Assembly (NCBI GenBank): GCA_016204605.1
Contig: JACQKK010000097.1
Span: forward strand, 1-42,031
Length of the DNA: 42,031 nucleotides
Direction of reading: 5' to 3'
DNA from: Candidatus Lambdaproteobacteria bacterium
GTDB taxonomy: Bacteria; SAR324; JACQKK01
A program made the translations under genes and the position numbers. Below the pieces are notes generated by a model. That model was not told the origin of the DNA. It worked only from the letters and a program-made list of their open reading frames with translations, and searched no databases. The stretch's first letter is position 1. Each line of letters begins with the position of its first letter. Shown here in pieces: positions 16,898-24,759 of the stretch.

Positions 16898-17365
16898 ATG
16901 AACAAGGGCGAAGTGACGCAAGCCATCAAGGGCTTGATCGGCAAGGTTTCGCCGGCGAGCGAGTGGGTCACGATCACGCAGAAACAGATCAACGATTTCG
17001 CCGATACGACCGGCGACCATCAGTGGATTCACGTGGATATCGAGCGCTGCAAGAAGGAATCGCCCTTCGGGGGTCCCATCGCCCACGGCTACCTCACCAT
17101 GTCCATCGCCGGGCAGGTGGTGAAAGACGTGGCTCTCGAACGCAAGTTCCGCCAGTACGCCAAGATGGGCGTCAACTACGGCGTGAACAAGGTGCGGTTC
17201 CCCGCCCCGGTCAAGGCCGGTGCGCGGGTGCGCGGCACGGCCAAGGTGATCGAGGTCACCGAGGGCGACAACTACATCCAGGTCGTCCGCGAGGTCACGC
17301 TGGAATCGGAAGGCGGAAAACGCCCTTGCTGCGTCGCGGAGCAGGTCAGCCGCATCTATTTCTAG
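16898..17365 (+). CDS. MaoC/NodN-type hotdog dehydratase (enoyl-CoA hydratase 2 family)
   Basis: A 155-aa hotdog-fold protein. The hydratase-2 motif is present: FADTTGDHQWIHVDIERCKKESPFGGPIAHGYLTMS, with the catalytic pair D40 and H45. The C-terminal GVNYGVNKVRFPAPVKAGARVRGTAKV is the pattern of the NodN-like branch of the MaoC family. Such enzymes add water to (2E)-enoyl-CoA thioesters in R-specific hydration; the natural substrate here is unknown. ATG 16898 has GGAGA at 16887-16891. It follows the HTH-like gene on the same strand. No other fatty-acid gene is nearby. Confidence 0.85.
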   Translation: MNKGEVTQAIKGLIGKVSPASEWVTITQKQINDFADTTGDHQWIHVDIERCKKESPFGGPIAHGYLTMSIAGQVVKDVALERKFRQYAKMGVNYGVNKVRFPAPVKAGARVRGTAKVIEVTEGDNYIQVVREVTLESEGGKRPCCVAEQVSRIYF

Positions 17366-17655
17366 CGCGCGAGGCCCGTGCCGGCCGCCGGGGTCACCGC
17401 ATGGCGACCCACGCTCTCCTGCGGAGCGCCTCCCAGGGGCGAACAGTCTGCCGTGCGGTGATCTTTCTTCATCACTCTTCTACCCCCTGTTTTGAAGATG
17501 CAAGGGAGTGAGCCTCTGATCGTCCAACGCAGCGGCTTGCAGCTCGCCCCCTCTCCCCCGGGAGCAGGATCAGCCGCGCCAGCGGCGCGGGGTGAGGCCG
17601 CGCGATACTCTGCACGTTTCCGGCAAATTGAGACGCTACCTGCCCGAGGGGTGCA
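17366..17655. other. Intergenic region with a repeat-like GC segment
   Basis: No credible gene. The stretch around 17547-17605 (CCCCCTCTCCCCCGGGAG, then GGCGCGGGGTGAGG) belongs to the same general class as the dispersed hairpin repeats elsewhere in the window. The 3' end leads into the tRNA promoter. Confidence 0.4.
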
Positions 17656-17685
17656 TTGACACCTGCACGGCCGCACCCGTATCAT
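17656..17685 (+). promoter_or_regulatory. Promoter of the tRNA-Ser pair
   Basis: A perfect -35 TTGACA at 17656-17661 and TATCAT at 17680-17685 (5/6 to TATAAT) are separated by 18 bases. The expected start near 17692 is about 40 bases before the first tRNA. It is the best sigma-70 match in the window. Confidence 0.7.
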
Positions 17686-17731
17686 ACGCCCCGGCAGGGC
17701 TCACACGGCCCTGCGGATGGGTCCGCAGTCG

Positions 17732-17818
17732 GGAGGGGTGGGTGAGCGGCTGAAACCGGCGGTCTTGAAAACCGCTGAACCGTCACAGGTTCCGGGGGTT
17801 CGAATCCCTCCCCCTCTG
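17732..17818 (+). tRNA. tRNA-Ser (anticodon TGA)
   Basis: An 87-base class II tRNA. The acceptor GGAGGGG pairs with CCCCTCT near the 3' end, followed by discriminator G at 17818. The anticodon stem GCGGT/ACCGC encloses the loop CTTGAAA, giving anticodon TGA, which reads UCA and other UCN codons. The long variable arm (GAACC-GTCACA-GGTTC) is the serine hallmark, and the T-loop is TTCGAAT. CCA is not encoded in full (CC then C). Confidence 0.95.
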
Positions 17819-17836
17819 CCCGTAGTGCCACCCTCC

Positions 17837-17925
17837 GGAGAGATGACTGAGAGGCCGAAAGTGGCAGATTGCTAATCTGTTGTGCGGGTTACACTGCACC
17901 GAGGGTTCGAATCCCTCTCTCTCCG
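17837..17925 (+). tRNA. tRNA-Ser (anticodon GCT)
   Basis: An 89-base class II tRNA. The acceptor GGAGAGA pairs with TCTCTCC, discriminator G is at 17925, the D-arm has GAGAGGCCGAAAG, and the anticodon loop TTGCTAA gives GCT, which reads AGC/AGU. A long variable arm is present, and the T arm is GAGGG-TTCGAAT-CCCTC. CCA is not encoded. It lies 18 bases after the first tRNA-Ser and probably shares its promoter. Confidence 0.95.
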
Positions 17926-17931
17926 CTCACG

Positions 17932-17963
17932 AGTCCCTGTCTCCCAGTGGGAGTTCAGGGACT
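17932..17963 (+). terminator. Long hairpin just after the tRNA-Ser pair
   Basis: AGTCCCTG (17932-17939) pairs with CAGGGACT (17956-17963), and an inner CTCCCAGTGGGAG continues the stem. The position right behind the tRNAs suits a transcription end or processing signal, although no T-run follows. Confidence 0.5.
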
Positions 17964-18191
17964 TCGCCGTTTCTGGGGCTTGGATCAAAGGCTTACCGAT
18001 TTCTTTGCGCCGGATTCCCCCACGAATGGACCTGGCAGTGGGCCGTTTCCGGCCCCGGGCTTCCCCCTTTTCTCCCGCGTCCCGAAAGCGCTTCAGGTGT
18101 GCCGGCGCGGCCCGCGGATGCCCGCCGGTCCTGGCTCGGAGGGCGCCGGCCATTGGCCCGATAGGTGCGGACCGCGGGATAAGCGTCGGGC
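17964..18191. other. Intergenic segment at the island boundary
   Basis: No credible gene. The first part (TTTCTGGGGCTTGG and following, to about 18030) has mixed composition, and the rest is GC-rich. I searched by eye for a second copy of the tRNA 3' end as an attachment-site repeat within the next 5 kb and did not find one. Confidence 0.35.
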
Positions 18192-18350
18192 TCAGCCATA
18201 GCCGAAGCGCCGGCGCTGGTCGGCCCAGGCGAGGGGCATGCCGCGGAGCAGCTTCCTGAGCGAGAACGAGCGGGGCTGGCTGCCGGCGAGGATGGAGCCG
18301 GTGATGTCGGGGGCGAGGTAGGCGAGCCGGGCGAGGTCGTATTTCTTGCT
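18192..18350 (-). pseudogene. C-terminal remnant of a large serine site-specific recombinase
   Basis: The minus-strand frame ends RSKKYDLARLAYLAPDITGSILAGSQPRSFSLRKLLRGMPLAWADQRRRFGYG before the TGA at 18194-18192. The pattern LAPDI-x-x-x-IL-x-G-x-QP-x-x-x-x-x-x-x-LL-x-x-x-PL-x-W-x-x-QR-x-x-x-G is typical of the extreme C-terminus of recombinase-family (resolvase/invertase) proteins of about 500 aa. No catalytic serine domain or the middle of such a protein is found upstream; the open frame runs to 18455, but the first 35 residues look unrelated. This is probably the trace of the integrase that once served the tRNA-Ser-linked island. Confidence 0.6.
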
Positions 18351-18453
18351 TCTTCCCTCCCGCCTTTGGCAGACTGCACCCGTGCCGCACGGCTTGCAGG
18401 CGACCGCGTAACGCATCTGCCTGAGTGCCGCGCGACCCCACACGAGGCTGGTC

Positions 18454-19938
18454 ATGGCCCGAGCGGCGGACCATCGGTTCCCGGGAGCCCTCCGAACCTA
18501 CGCCCGCAGCCTGCGGGAGAACTTCGCCGCCCAGGTCACCGCGCAGCCGGAAGACCAACTCAAGGCGCCGATCAAAGCACTGTTGGAGACGGCTGGCCCT
18601 ATCCTGGGTTTTCCATCGGTGGTCGTGCGCACGGAAACGCCGCTGCCCGGCATCGGCCGCCCGGATGCCGGCGTGGCCGTGAGACAACTTCTGTGTGGGC
18701 ACATCGAATTGAAGCCGCCAGGCAATGGTGCTCGGCCGGAGCGCTTCCGGGGCCACGACCGGGAGCAGTGGCGTCAGTTCCAGGCGCTGCCCAACCTGCT
18801 CTACACCGATGGCAATGAGTGGGGGCTTTATCGCACGGGGCAACGCGCCGGTGCGGTTGTCCGGTTCAGCGGCGACGTGACGGCGGAAGGCGAAGCAGCA
18901 TTCACCCCGGAGCAGGCGATCAGGCTGGCTGACATGCTGCGCCTGTTCCTGGCCTGGGAACCTATTGTTCCCGAAACGCCCAAGGCGCTCGCGGAATTGT
19001 TGGCTCCGCTGTGCCGGCTGCTGCGAAACACCGTGCGGGATGCCCTGCAACGCCAAGGCTCCACCCTGCGGCACCTGGCGGCAGATTGGCGCCGCCTGCT
19101 TTTCCCCCAAGCCGACGACGACCAGTTTGCGGACGCCTACGCTCAGACCCTCACCTACGCGCTGTTATTGGCCCATTTCCAGGGCGCAAGAGACCTGCGC
19201 GCCGCGACCGCCGCTGACACGCTGGCCAGCGGCCATGGGCTGCTGGCCCAGGCATTGCGGGTCTTCGGCGACCCGCAAGTGCGCCCCGAGATCGATACCC
19301 CTGCGGAGGTGCTGGAGCGCGCCATCCAGGCGGTGGACGCCAAGGCCCTGCGCCGCAGCGAACGCGACTTGTGGCTGTACTTCTACGAGGACTTCCTGGC
19401 GGCGTACGACGCCAAGCTGCGCAAGGACAGCGGCGTGTACTACACCCCGGCACAGGTAGTCCAGGCGCAGGTCATGCTCGTTGCGCAACTGCTGCGGGAG
19501 CGCTTCCGCAAGCCACAGGCATTCGCCGATGACGGCGTGGTGTTTCTGGACCCTGCGGCGGGGACCGGCACGTACCCCCTCGCGGCCACGCAGCACGGTC
19601 TCGCCTTGGTGCGGAAGCACTATGGCAAGGGCGCGGTAGCGGGTCGAGCTACAGTCATGGGCCGTAACCTGCACGCCTTCGAGTCGCTGGTGGGGCCCTA
19701 TGCCGTGGCCCACCTGCGGCTGACCGAAGAGCTGCGCGCCGCCGGGGGCAACCTGCCGCCGCAGGGCGCCCATGTCTATCTGACGGACACCTTGGAAAGC
19801 CCGTACCGCGAGCCGGGCCAGCAGATCATGGCCCTGTTCCATCGCCCCATTGCCGAAGAGCACCGCCGGGCGTTGGAGGTCAAAGGCAACACCCGCGTGC
19901 TGGTGTGCATGGGCAATCCGCCCTATGACCGAGAGTAG
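18454..19938 (+). CDS. Single-chain restriction-modification enzyme, N-terminal part up to an in-frame amber stop
   Basis: 494 residues ending at TAG 19936-19938. Residues about 10-130 form a PD-(D/E)XK-type nuclease: D71 in GRPDAGV, then E85-L-K87 in CGHIELKPPG, followed by QWRQFQALPN. A helical connector (about 150-330) leads to a gamma-type adenine-N6 methyltransferase: FLYEDFLAAYD and DSGVYYTPAQVV, motif I FLDPAAGTGT near 366-375, and the catalytic NPPY at 488-491. The stop falls three residues after NPPY, so this product alone lacks the rest of the catalytic domain and the target-recognition part. The frame continues unchanged beyond the stop into 19984-21768; joined, it would be 1104 residues. 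CAG to TAG would explain it. ATG 18454 follows CGAGGCTGG. It resembles type IIG/ISP-like systems without a helicase. Confidence 0.75.
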   Translation: MARAADHRFPGALRTYARSLRENFAAQVTAQPEDQLKAPIKALLETAGPILGFPSVVVRTETPLPGIGRPDAGVAVRQLLCGHIELKPPGNGARPERFRGHDREQWRQFQALPNLLYTDGNEWGLYRTGQRAGAVVRFSGDVTAEGEAAFTPEQAIRLADMLRLFLAWEPIVPETPKALAELLAPLCRLLRNTVRDALQRQGSTLRHLAADWRRLLFPQADDDQFADAYAQTLTYALLLAHFQGARDLRAATAADTLASGHGLLAQALRVFGDPQVRPEIDTPAEVLERAIQAVDAKALRRSERDLWLYFYEDFLAAYDAKLRKDSGVYYTPAQVVQAQVMLVAQLLRERFRKPQAFADDGVVFLDPAAGTGTYPLAATQHGLALVRKHYGKGAVAGRATVMGRNLHAFESLVGPYAVAHLRLTEELRAAGGNLPPQGAHVYLTDTLESPYREPGQQIMALFHRPIAEEHRRALEVKGNTRVLVCMGNPPYDRE

Positions 19939-19983
19939 CGCGATCCGCAGGAAGACCCCGACGCGCGGCGCAAGGGCGGCTGG

Positions 19984-21768
19984 GTGCGACACGGCGACCC
20001 CGACCACGGCATTTCCGCGATCCTCGATGACTTTCTCGCTCCGGCTCGCGCCGCCGGGCAGGGCGTGCACCTGAAGAACCTGTACAACGACTACGTGTAT
20101 TTCTGGCGTTGGGCGCTGTGGAAGGTTTTCGAGACCACCGGAGACAAAGGCATCGTCTCCTTCATCACGGCGTCGTCCTACCTGCGCGGGCCGGGATTCG
20201 TCGGCATGCGGCAGGTGATGCGCCAGACTTTCGACGAGCTGTGGATCATCGACCTGGAGGGCGACAACCTGGGCGCCCGCAAGACCGAGAACGTGTTCGC
20301 CACCCAGACCCCCGTGGCCATCGCCCTGGGCGTGCGTTACGGCCCGCCGAACACCGCTACCCCCGCCACGGTGCGCTACACGAAGCTCACCGGCACCCGT
20401 GAAGAGAAACTTGGCGCCCTGGCCGGCGTCACGGGCTTTGGCGGCCTCCCCTGGCGCGACTGCTACGGCGGCTGGCAGGAGCCTTTCCTGCCCGAGGGCG
20501 AAGGCGACTACTTCAACTGGCCCTTGCTCACCGACCTGTTCCCCTGGCAGCACACCGGGGTGGAGGCAAAACGCACTTGGGTCATCGCAGAAGCCCAAGC
20601 GACCCTAATGCAACGCTGGCGAACGATGGTGAATGCCAAGCCAACGGGCCGCCATTCGCTGTTCCACGAGACACGTGATCGCAAGGTCAACCGTAGCTAT
20701 CCAGCTTTGTTTGGAACAGCGCAACGCTTGGCTCCTATCGTAGAAGCACGCGAAAAGGACAACCCGGAAGCCGTTGTTCGTTATGGGTTCCGGAGTCTTG
20801 ACCGGCAATGGATGTTGGCAGACGGACGACTTGGAGATTTCATGCGGCCTGCGCTTTGGCGCTGCCACAGCGAACAACAGGTGTTCCTCACGAGCCTCCT
20901 GACAGGAGTCCTCGGCCTCGGGCCTGCCGCGGTGGCAACCCATCTCGTTCCCGACCTGCACCATTTCAGAGGGTCGTTCGGCGGTAAGGACGTGATTCCT
21001 TTGTGGCGGGACGCGGCAGCGACGCAACCCAATGTGACGGCGGGGCTGCTGGAGCGCCTGGTTGAAAGCTACGGGGCGCCGGTGGTGGCGGAAGACCTGT
21101 TCGCCTACGTGTACGCCCTGCTGGCCACGCCAACCTATGTGGACCGGTTCAGCGAGGAGCTGACCATACCCGGCCCACGGATTCCGCTCACGCGGGACGC
21201 GGCGCTGTTTCGGGCGGGCGTGGCCCTGGGCCGGCGGCTGGTGTGGTTGCATACTTACGGTGAGCGCTGGGTGCCCGACGGAGCGCGCGCAGGCACGGTG
21301 CCGCGGGGCCACGCTCGGTGCACAGTCGCCGTGCGGGAACAGCCCGAGGCGTATCCGGAACAGTTCGCGTACGACGAGCCCACGCAAACCCTGCGCGTGG
21401 GTCAGGGCGAGTTCGCACCCGTGCCTCCGGACGTGTGGGCGTTCAGCGTCTCCGGGCTTGAGGTGGTGCACTCGTGGCTCGCCTACCGCATGAAAAGCGG
21501 CGCGGGCAGGAAATCGTCCCCCCTGGACAAGATTCGCCCAGAGCGATGGAGCGCCCAGCTTACCGAAGAGCTGTTGCACCTGCTGTGGGTGCTGGAGGCC
21601 ACTCTCGCCATGTTTCCAGCACTCGCGGCGCATCTGCGGACCGTGGTGAAAGGCCCGCTGTTCGCCGCCGCCGACCTGCCCGCGCCCACGCCCGCCGAGC
21701 GCAAGCCGCCAGCCGCCGAATCTGCCGAAAGCGAGCAGGTGGTCATGCCGCTGGAACAGGAGGAATGA
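19984..21768 (+). CDS. Single-chain restriction-modification enzyme, C-terminal part (same frame, after the amber stop)
   Basis: 594 residues if started at GTG 19984, which has no ribosome binding site and is probably not a real start. The sequence joins directly to the upstream part: after the stop, RDPQEDPDARRKGGWVRHG continues without loss of homology. The first 150 residues (LKNLYNDYVYFWRWALWKVFE and GIVSFITASSYLRGPGFVGMR) complete the methyltransferase domain, as in Eco57I/type ISP enzymes. The rest, including EDLFAYVYALLATPTYVDRFSEEL, IPGPRIPLTRDAALF, LGRRLVWLHTYGERW and VHSWLAYRMKSGAGRKSSPLDKIRPERW, matches the type ISP C-terminal specificity region. Base composition falls to near 55-60% GC around 20580-20960, unlike neighbours, fitting foreign origin. 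Confidence 0.72.
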   Translation: MRHGDPDHGISAILDDFLAPARAAGQGVHLKNLYNDYVYFWRWALWKVFETTGDKGIVSFITASSYLRGPGFVGMRQVMRQTFDELWIIDLEGDNLGARKTENVFATQTPVAIALGVRYGPPNTATPATVRYTKLTGTREEKLGALAGVTGFGGLPWRDCYGGWQEPFLPEGEGDYFNWPLLTDLFPWQHTGVEAKRTWVIAEAQATLMQRWRTMVNAKPTGRHSLFHETRDRKVNRSYPALFGTAQRLAPIVEAREKDNPEAVVRYGFRSLDRQWMLADGRLGDFMRPALWRCHSEQQVFLTSLLTGVLGLGPAAVATHLVPDLHHFRGSFGGKDVIPLWRDAAATQPNVTAGLLERLVESYGAPVVAEDLFAYVYALLATPTYVDRFSEELTIPGPRIPLTRDAALFRAGVALGRRLVWLHTYGERWVPDGARAGTVPRGHARCTVAVREQPEAYPEQFAYDEPTQTLRVGQGEFAPVPPDVWAFSVSGLEVVHSWLAYRMKSGAGRKSSPLDKIRPERWSAQLTEELLHLLWVLEATLAMFPALAAHLRTVVKGPLFAAADLPAPTPAERKPPAAESAESEQVVMPLEQEE

Positions 21769-21925
21769 CGGCGCCTTCTCCCATGGCCTGCTGCCAGCGC
21801 TCGAGCGCCACCTCCACGTAGCGGGTGTCGAGCTCGATCCCGCGAAACACCCGCGCCGTGCGCTCCGCCGCGAGCAGGGTCGAGCCCGACCCCGCGGCGG
21901 GATGGGCCAGCACCGCATTGAAGCT
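21743..21925 (-). pseudogene. C-terminal remnant of a second DNA methyltransferase
   Basis: The minus-strand frame reads FNAVLAHPAAGSGSTLLAAERTARVFRGIELDTRYVEVALERWQQAMGEGAVI before the stop at 21743. The pattern DP-x-x-GSGSTLLAAE-x-x-x-x-x-x-x-GIELD-x-x-Y-x-x-x-A-x-x-RW is the motif I/X end of phage-type N4/N6 DNA methylases. The leading aspartate of DPxxGSG is His here. Upstream (towards higher coordinates) homology stops abruptly where the IS5-type fragment on the other strand begins, so the rest was lost. It overlaps the end of the preceding gene by about 25 bases on the opposite strand. Confidence 0.6.
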
Positions 21926-22150
21926 GTTATCCCACAACGCACGGACCAACGCGCCCGGCATCGGGGTCGGCCCTTGAAATTCGACCGCGAAGCCTACCGC
22001 CAGCGCAACGTCGTCGAGCGCAGCATTGGATGGCTCAAAGAAAACCGCCGGGTTGCGACCCGCTACGAAAAACTGGCTACCAACTACCTGGGCATGCTCA
22101 AACTGGCTATCATTCGGCGCTACCTGACCGAATTTCCGAACAGTACCTGG
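21917..22150 (+). pseudogene. 3' fragment of an IS5-family transposase
   Basis: The plus-strand frame reads AVIPQRTDQRARHRGRPLKFDREAYRQRNVVERSIGWLKENRRVATRYEKLATNYLGMLKLAIIRRYL, the conserved C-terminal block of IS5-family transposases, with the catalytic glutamate in RNVVERSIGWLK. The two upstream aspartates and everything N-terminal are missing, because the preceding bases belong to the DNA methyltransferase remnant. No terminal inverted repeats were identified. It is a dead remnant. Confidence 0.75.
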
Positions 22151-22333
22151 GGCGCGTGCGGCCGCCAACGCCCGCATCTCATTTCGAACTGATACGCCAT
22201 CACGCGGTCAGCCACTTCGCTTTTTGGGCGCGTCGCGGGTAGACTTCAAGCCTGACCTGGAAGCGGCGCCGGGGGAGGGCCTCGCGGTCTCGTAACCTCC
22301 TCCTGCTCGCTTTCGTCCTCCCGAAGGTACGCC

Positions 22334-23440
22334 ATGGCCCGCGAAACGTTGCAGACCGCGCTGGAGGCGAGGGCCGCCCCCATGGCGCTGGCCCGCGACG
22401 AGGGCAAGGGCCGGCTGCGCTGCCTCGCCTGCGGCCACCGCTGCCTGATCCCGGAGGGACGGGCGGGCATCTGCAAGGTGCGCTTCAACCGCGGCGGCAC
22501 CTTGTACGGTCCATGGGGCTACGTGGCCGCGCTCCAGGACGATCCGATCGAGAAGAAGCCTTTTTATCACGCACTGCCGGGCTCGATGGCCACTTCCTTC
22601 GGCATGCTCGGCTGCGACTTCCACTGCGGCTACTGCCAGAACTGGCTGACGAGCCAGGCGCTGCGCGACGAGCAGGCCCTGGCGCCCATCCGGCCCATCG
22701 AGGCGCGGGCGATCGTCGACCATGCCCGCCATGTCGGGGCGCTCAGCGTCACCAGCACCTACAACGAGCCGCTCATCACCAGCGAGTGGGCGGTGGAGGT
22801 CTTCCGCGAGGCCCGCGCGGCGCGGCTCACCACCGCCTACGTCTCGAACGGCAACTCGACCGACGAGGTGATCGCCTACCTGCGGCCCTGGCTGGACTTG
22901 TGCAAGATCGACCTCAAGGGCTTCGACGACAAGCGCTACCGCGCCTTGGGCGGCACGTTGCAGAACGTGCTCGATGGCATCGCCCGCGCCCAGCGCGCCG
23001 GGTTCTGGGTGGAGGTCGTGACGCTGGTGGTGCCGGGCTTCAACGATTCCGACGAGGAGCTGCGGGCAATCGCTGGCTTCCTCGTCGAGCTTTCGCCCGA
23101 CATCCCCTGGCACGTGACCGCCTTCCACCCCGATTACCGCATGAGCGACCGCGGCGCCACGCCGGTTGCCACTTTGATGCGCGCCCGCACGTTCGGCCAA
23201 GCCGCCGGCCTGCGCTACGTCTACGCCGGGAACCTGCCAGGCCGCGTCGGCGACGGTGAGAACACGCGTTGCCCCCAGTGCGGCGAGCTGCTGATCGAGC
23301 GCAGGGGCTTTCGTGTGCTGCGCCAGCGGCTGGAGCGGGGCCAATGTGCCCGTTGCCGGGCGCCCATCCCCGGCTTCTGGGAGCCCCGCGCGGCGGAAGC
23401 CCCCGCTCGGGTGCGGGAGACGCGGATCGGCTCCCCGTAA
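22334..23440 (+). CDS. amrS: AmmeMemoRadiSam system radical SAM protein (AmrS)
   Basis: A 368-aa radical SAM protein. The N-terminal zinc-type site CLACGHRCLIPEGRAGICKVR (about 35-58) precedes the cluster motif GCDFHCGYCQNW with C94, C98 and C101. SVTSTYNEPLI and LCKIDLKGFDDKRYRALGG follow the SAM barrel pattern of the pyruvate-formate-lyase-activase-like branch. A C-terminal zinc ribbon (CPQCGELL and CARCRAPIPGFW) marks the form typical of the AMMECR1-Memo-radical SAM trio. The partners AMMECR1 and Memo are not in this window. Biochemical function is unsettled for the family. ATG 22334 follows CGAAGGTACGCC. Confidence 0.88.
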   Translation: MARETLQTALEARAAPMALARDEGKGRLRCLACGHRCLIPEGRAGICKVRFNRGGTLYGPWGYVAALQDDPIEKKPFYHALPGSMATSFGMLGCDFHCGYCQNWLTSQALRDEQALAPIRPIEARAIVDHARHVGALSVTSTYNEPLITSEWAVEVFREARAARLTTAYVSNGNSTDEVIAYLRPWLDLCKIDLKGFDDKRYRALGGTLQNVLDGIARAQRAGFWVEVVTLVVPGFNDSDEELRAIAGFLVELSPDIPWHVTAFHPDYRMSDRGATPVATLMRARTFGQAAGLRYVYAGNLPGRVGDGENTRCPQCGELLIERRGFRVLRQRLERGQCARCRAPIPGFWEPRAAEAPARVRETRIGSP

Positions 23441-23485
23441 CGCTCCGGCCGAGTGCGCACCCCTGCACGAGGCGCGGTGCAAGGC

Positions 23486-23515
23486 TTGACAAGCCACACC
23501 CGGTTCGATTACACG
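23486..23515 (+). promoter_or_regulatory. Candidate promoter of the lytic transglycosylase gene
   Basis: A perfect TTGACA at 23486-23491, then TACACG at 23510-23515 (weak, 18-base spacer) or TTACAC one base earlier. The start would be about 65 bases before GTG 23585. The -35 is good and the -10 is doubtful. Confidence 0.35.
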
Positions 23516-23584
23516 ATGATGCACTCACAGATCGGATGACCCCGCGGTCGCTCGTTCCCTGATCCTGTCATGCGGAGGTGAAAG

Positions 23585-24733
23585 GTGGTGGTGCGGCGCG
23601 ACCCCCGGCCTTCGTCTGTCTGGCCGCGGCTGATCGTCCCCAGCGTGCAGTGGCTGGGGATCGCGGCGGTGCTCGTGGCGGGCTCCCTGCTGCTGGTGGG
23701 GGGGACGCGGCCGCCCGCCGTCTTGCAGAACTCGGATGAAGCCCGCCTGACGCCCTTCCAGGCGCAGAGCGCGTTTTCGCTGGCGGCGCTGCACAAGCGG
23801 CTGCCGCCCAGCGCGATCGACCGCATCCAGGCCTTCATCGAATTCTACAAGAAGAAGCGCCGGCGCGGGTTCGAGGATTCGCTCTCCCGTTCGACGCGCT
23901 ACCTGCAGACCTACCGGGAGATCTTCCGGGAGATGGGGCTGCCGGAGGAGCTGGCGTTCCTGCCGATCATCGAGAGCGGCTTCAACCCGCGCGCCGTCTC
24001 GCCGGCCCAGGCCGTGGGCGTGTGGCAATTCACCGAGGAGACCGCGCGCCGCTTCGACCTGCACAGCAACGGCTGGTACGACCTGCGTCGCGACCCCATC
24101 GAAAGCGCGCGGGCGGCCGCCCGCTACCTGCGTCACCTGTATGAGACCTTCGGCGATTGGGAGCTGGCCCTGGCGGCGTACAACTCGGGCGCCGGCACAG
24201 TGAGCTGGGCGCAGAAGGTGAACCGCAAGTCCGACCAGCCCGACCACTTCTGGGCGCTGGACCTGCCCGACGAGACCCGCGGCTACGTGCCCGCGTTCCT
24301 GGCGGCCGTGCTGATCGCCAAGAACCCCGGCGCCTTCGGCTTCGACAGCATCCGCTTCGCCCCCGAGATGAAGTACGAGCAGATCAAGGTCACCCCCGGC
24401 GTCGGCCTCTACCACCTGGCCCAGATGATCGGGATGCAGGGCGATGAGCTGATCGAGCTCAACCCGGAGCTGCTGCGCGGTCAGATTCCGCCCGGCGACA
24501 AGCCCTACGTGCTGCGGGTGCCGTCCGGCCTGCGCCAGCGCCTGCCCTCGCAGATCGGCAGCACCGCCGACGCCTCCCGCGGCGACTGGGTGCTGCACCT
24601 GGTCCACGAAGCCGATACCCTGCAAAGCCTGAGCGCCCGCTTCCGCGCCCAGCCCTCCCGCATCAAGAAGGTCAACCAGATCCAGAGCAACGAGGATCTC
24701 GCCCGCCGTAGCGTGGTCATCATTCCGCTTTAG
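23585..24733 (+). CDS. mltD: Membrane-bound lytic murein transglycosylase, MltD-like, with LysM
   Basis: A 382-aa protein. An N-terminal membrane segment (about 16-40, LIVPSVQWLGIAAVLVAGSLLLVGG) anchors it. The SLT domain (about 110-260) shows the catalytic glutamate E130 in LPIIESGFNPRAVSP, then AVGVWQFTEETARRF, and LALAAYNSGAGTVSWA, all typical of the MltD group. Two C-terminal LysM-like modules follow (about 262-310, ending YVLRVPSG, and about 335-382, ending RRSVVIIPL). GTG 23585 has an excellent GGAGG 8 bases upstream. It cleaves the glycan strand between MurNAc and GlcNAc by a non-hydrolytic route (family knowledge). Together with the LysM amidase at 3963, this is a second LysM wall hydrolase in the window. 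Confidence 0.9.
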   Translation: MVVRRDPRPSSVWPRLIVPSVQWLGIAAVLVAGSLLLVGGTRPPAVLQNSDEARLTPFQAQSAFSLAALHKRLPPSAIDRIQAFIEFYKKKRRRGFEDSLSRSTRYLQTYREIFREMGLPEELAFLPIIESGFNPRAVSPAQAVGVWQFTEETARRFDLHSNGWYDLRRDPIESARAAARYLRHLYETFGDWELALAAYNSGAGTVSWAQKVNRKSDQPDHFWALDLPDETRGYVPAFLAAVLIAKNPGAFGFDSIRFAPEMKYEQIKVTPGVGLYHLAQMIGMQGDELIELNPELLRGQIPPGDKPYVLRVPSGLRQRLPSQIGSTADASRGDWVLHLVHEADTLQSLSARFRAQPSRIKKVNQIQSNEDLARRSVVIIPL

Positions 24734-24759
24734 CGCCGCGACCTCTCCCTCTGCGTCCC

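Noticed and set aside
19936..19938. Amber codon read as an amino acid (recoded genome)
   Set aside because: TAG is used as an ordinary stop by other genes here (metF, the trx-TPR gene, the TerB-like gene), so general recoding is unlikely.
17926..22333. Direct repeat of the tRNA-Ser 3' end as an attachment site closing the island
   Set aside because: No second copy of the T-arm/acceptor sequence was seen downstream within the region.
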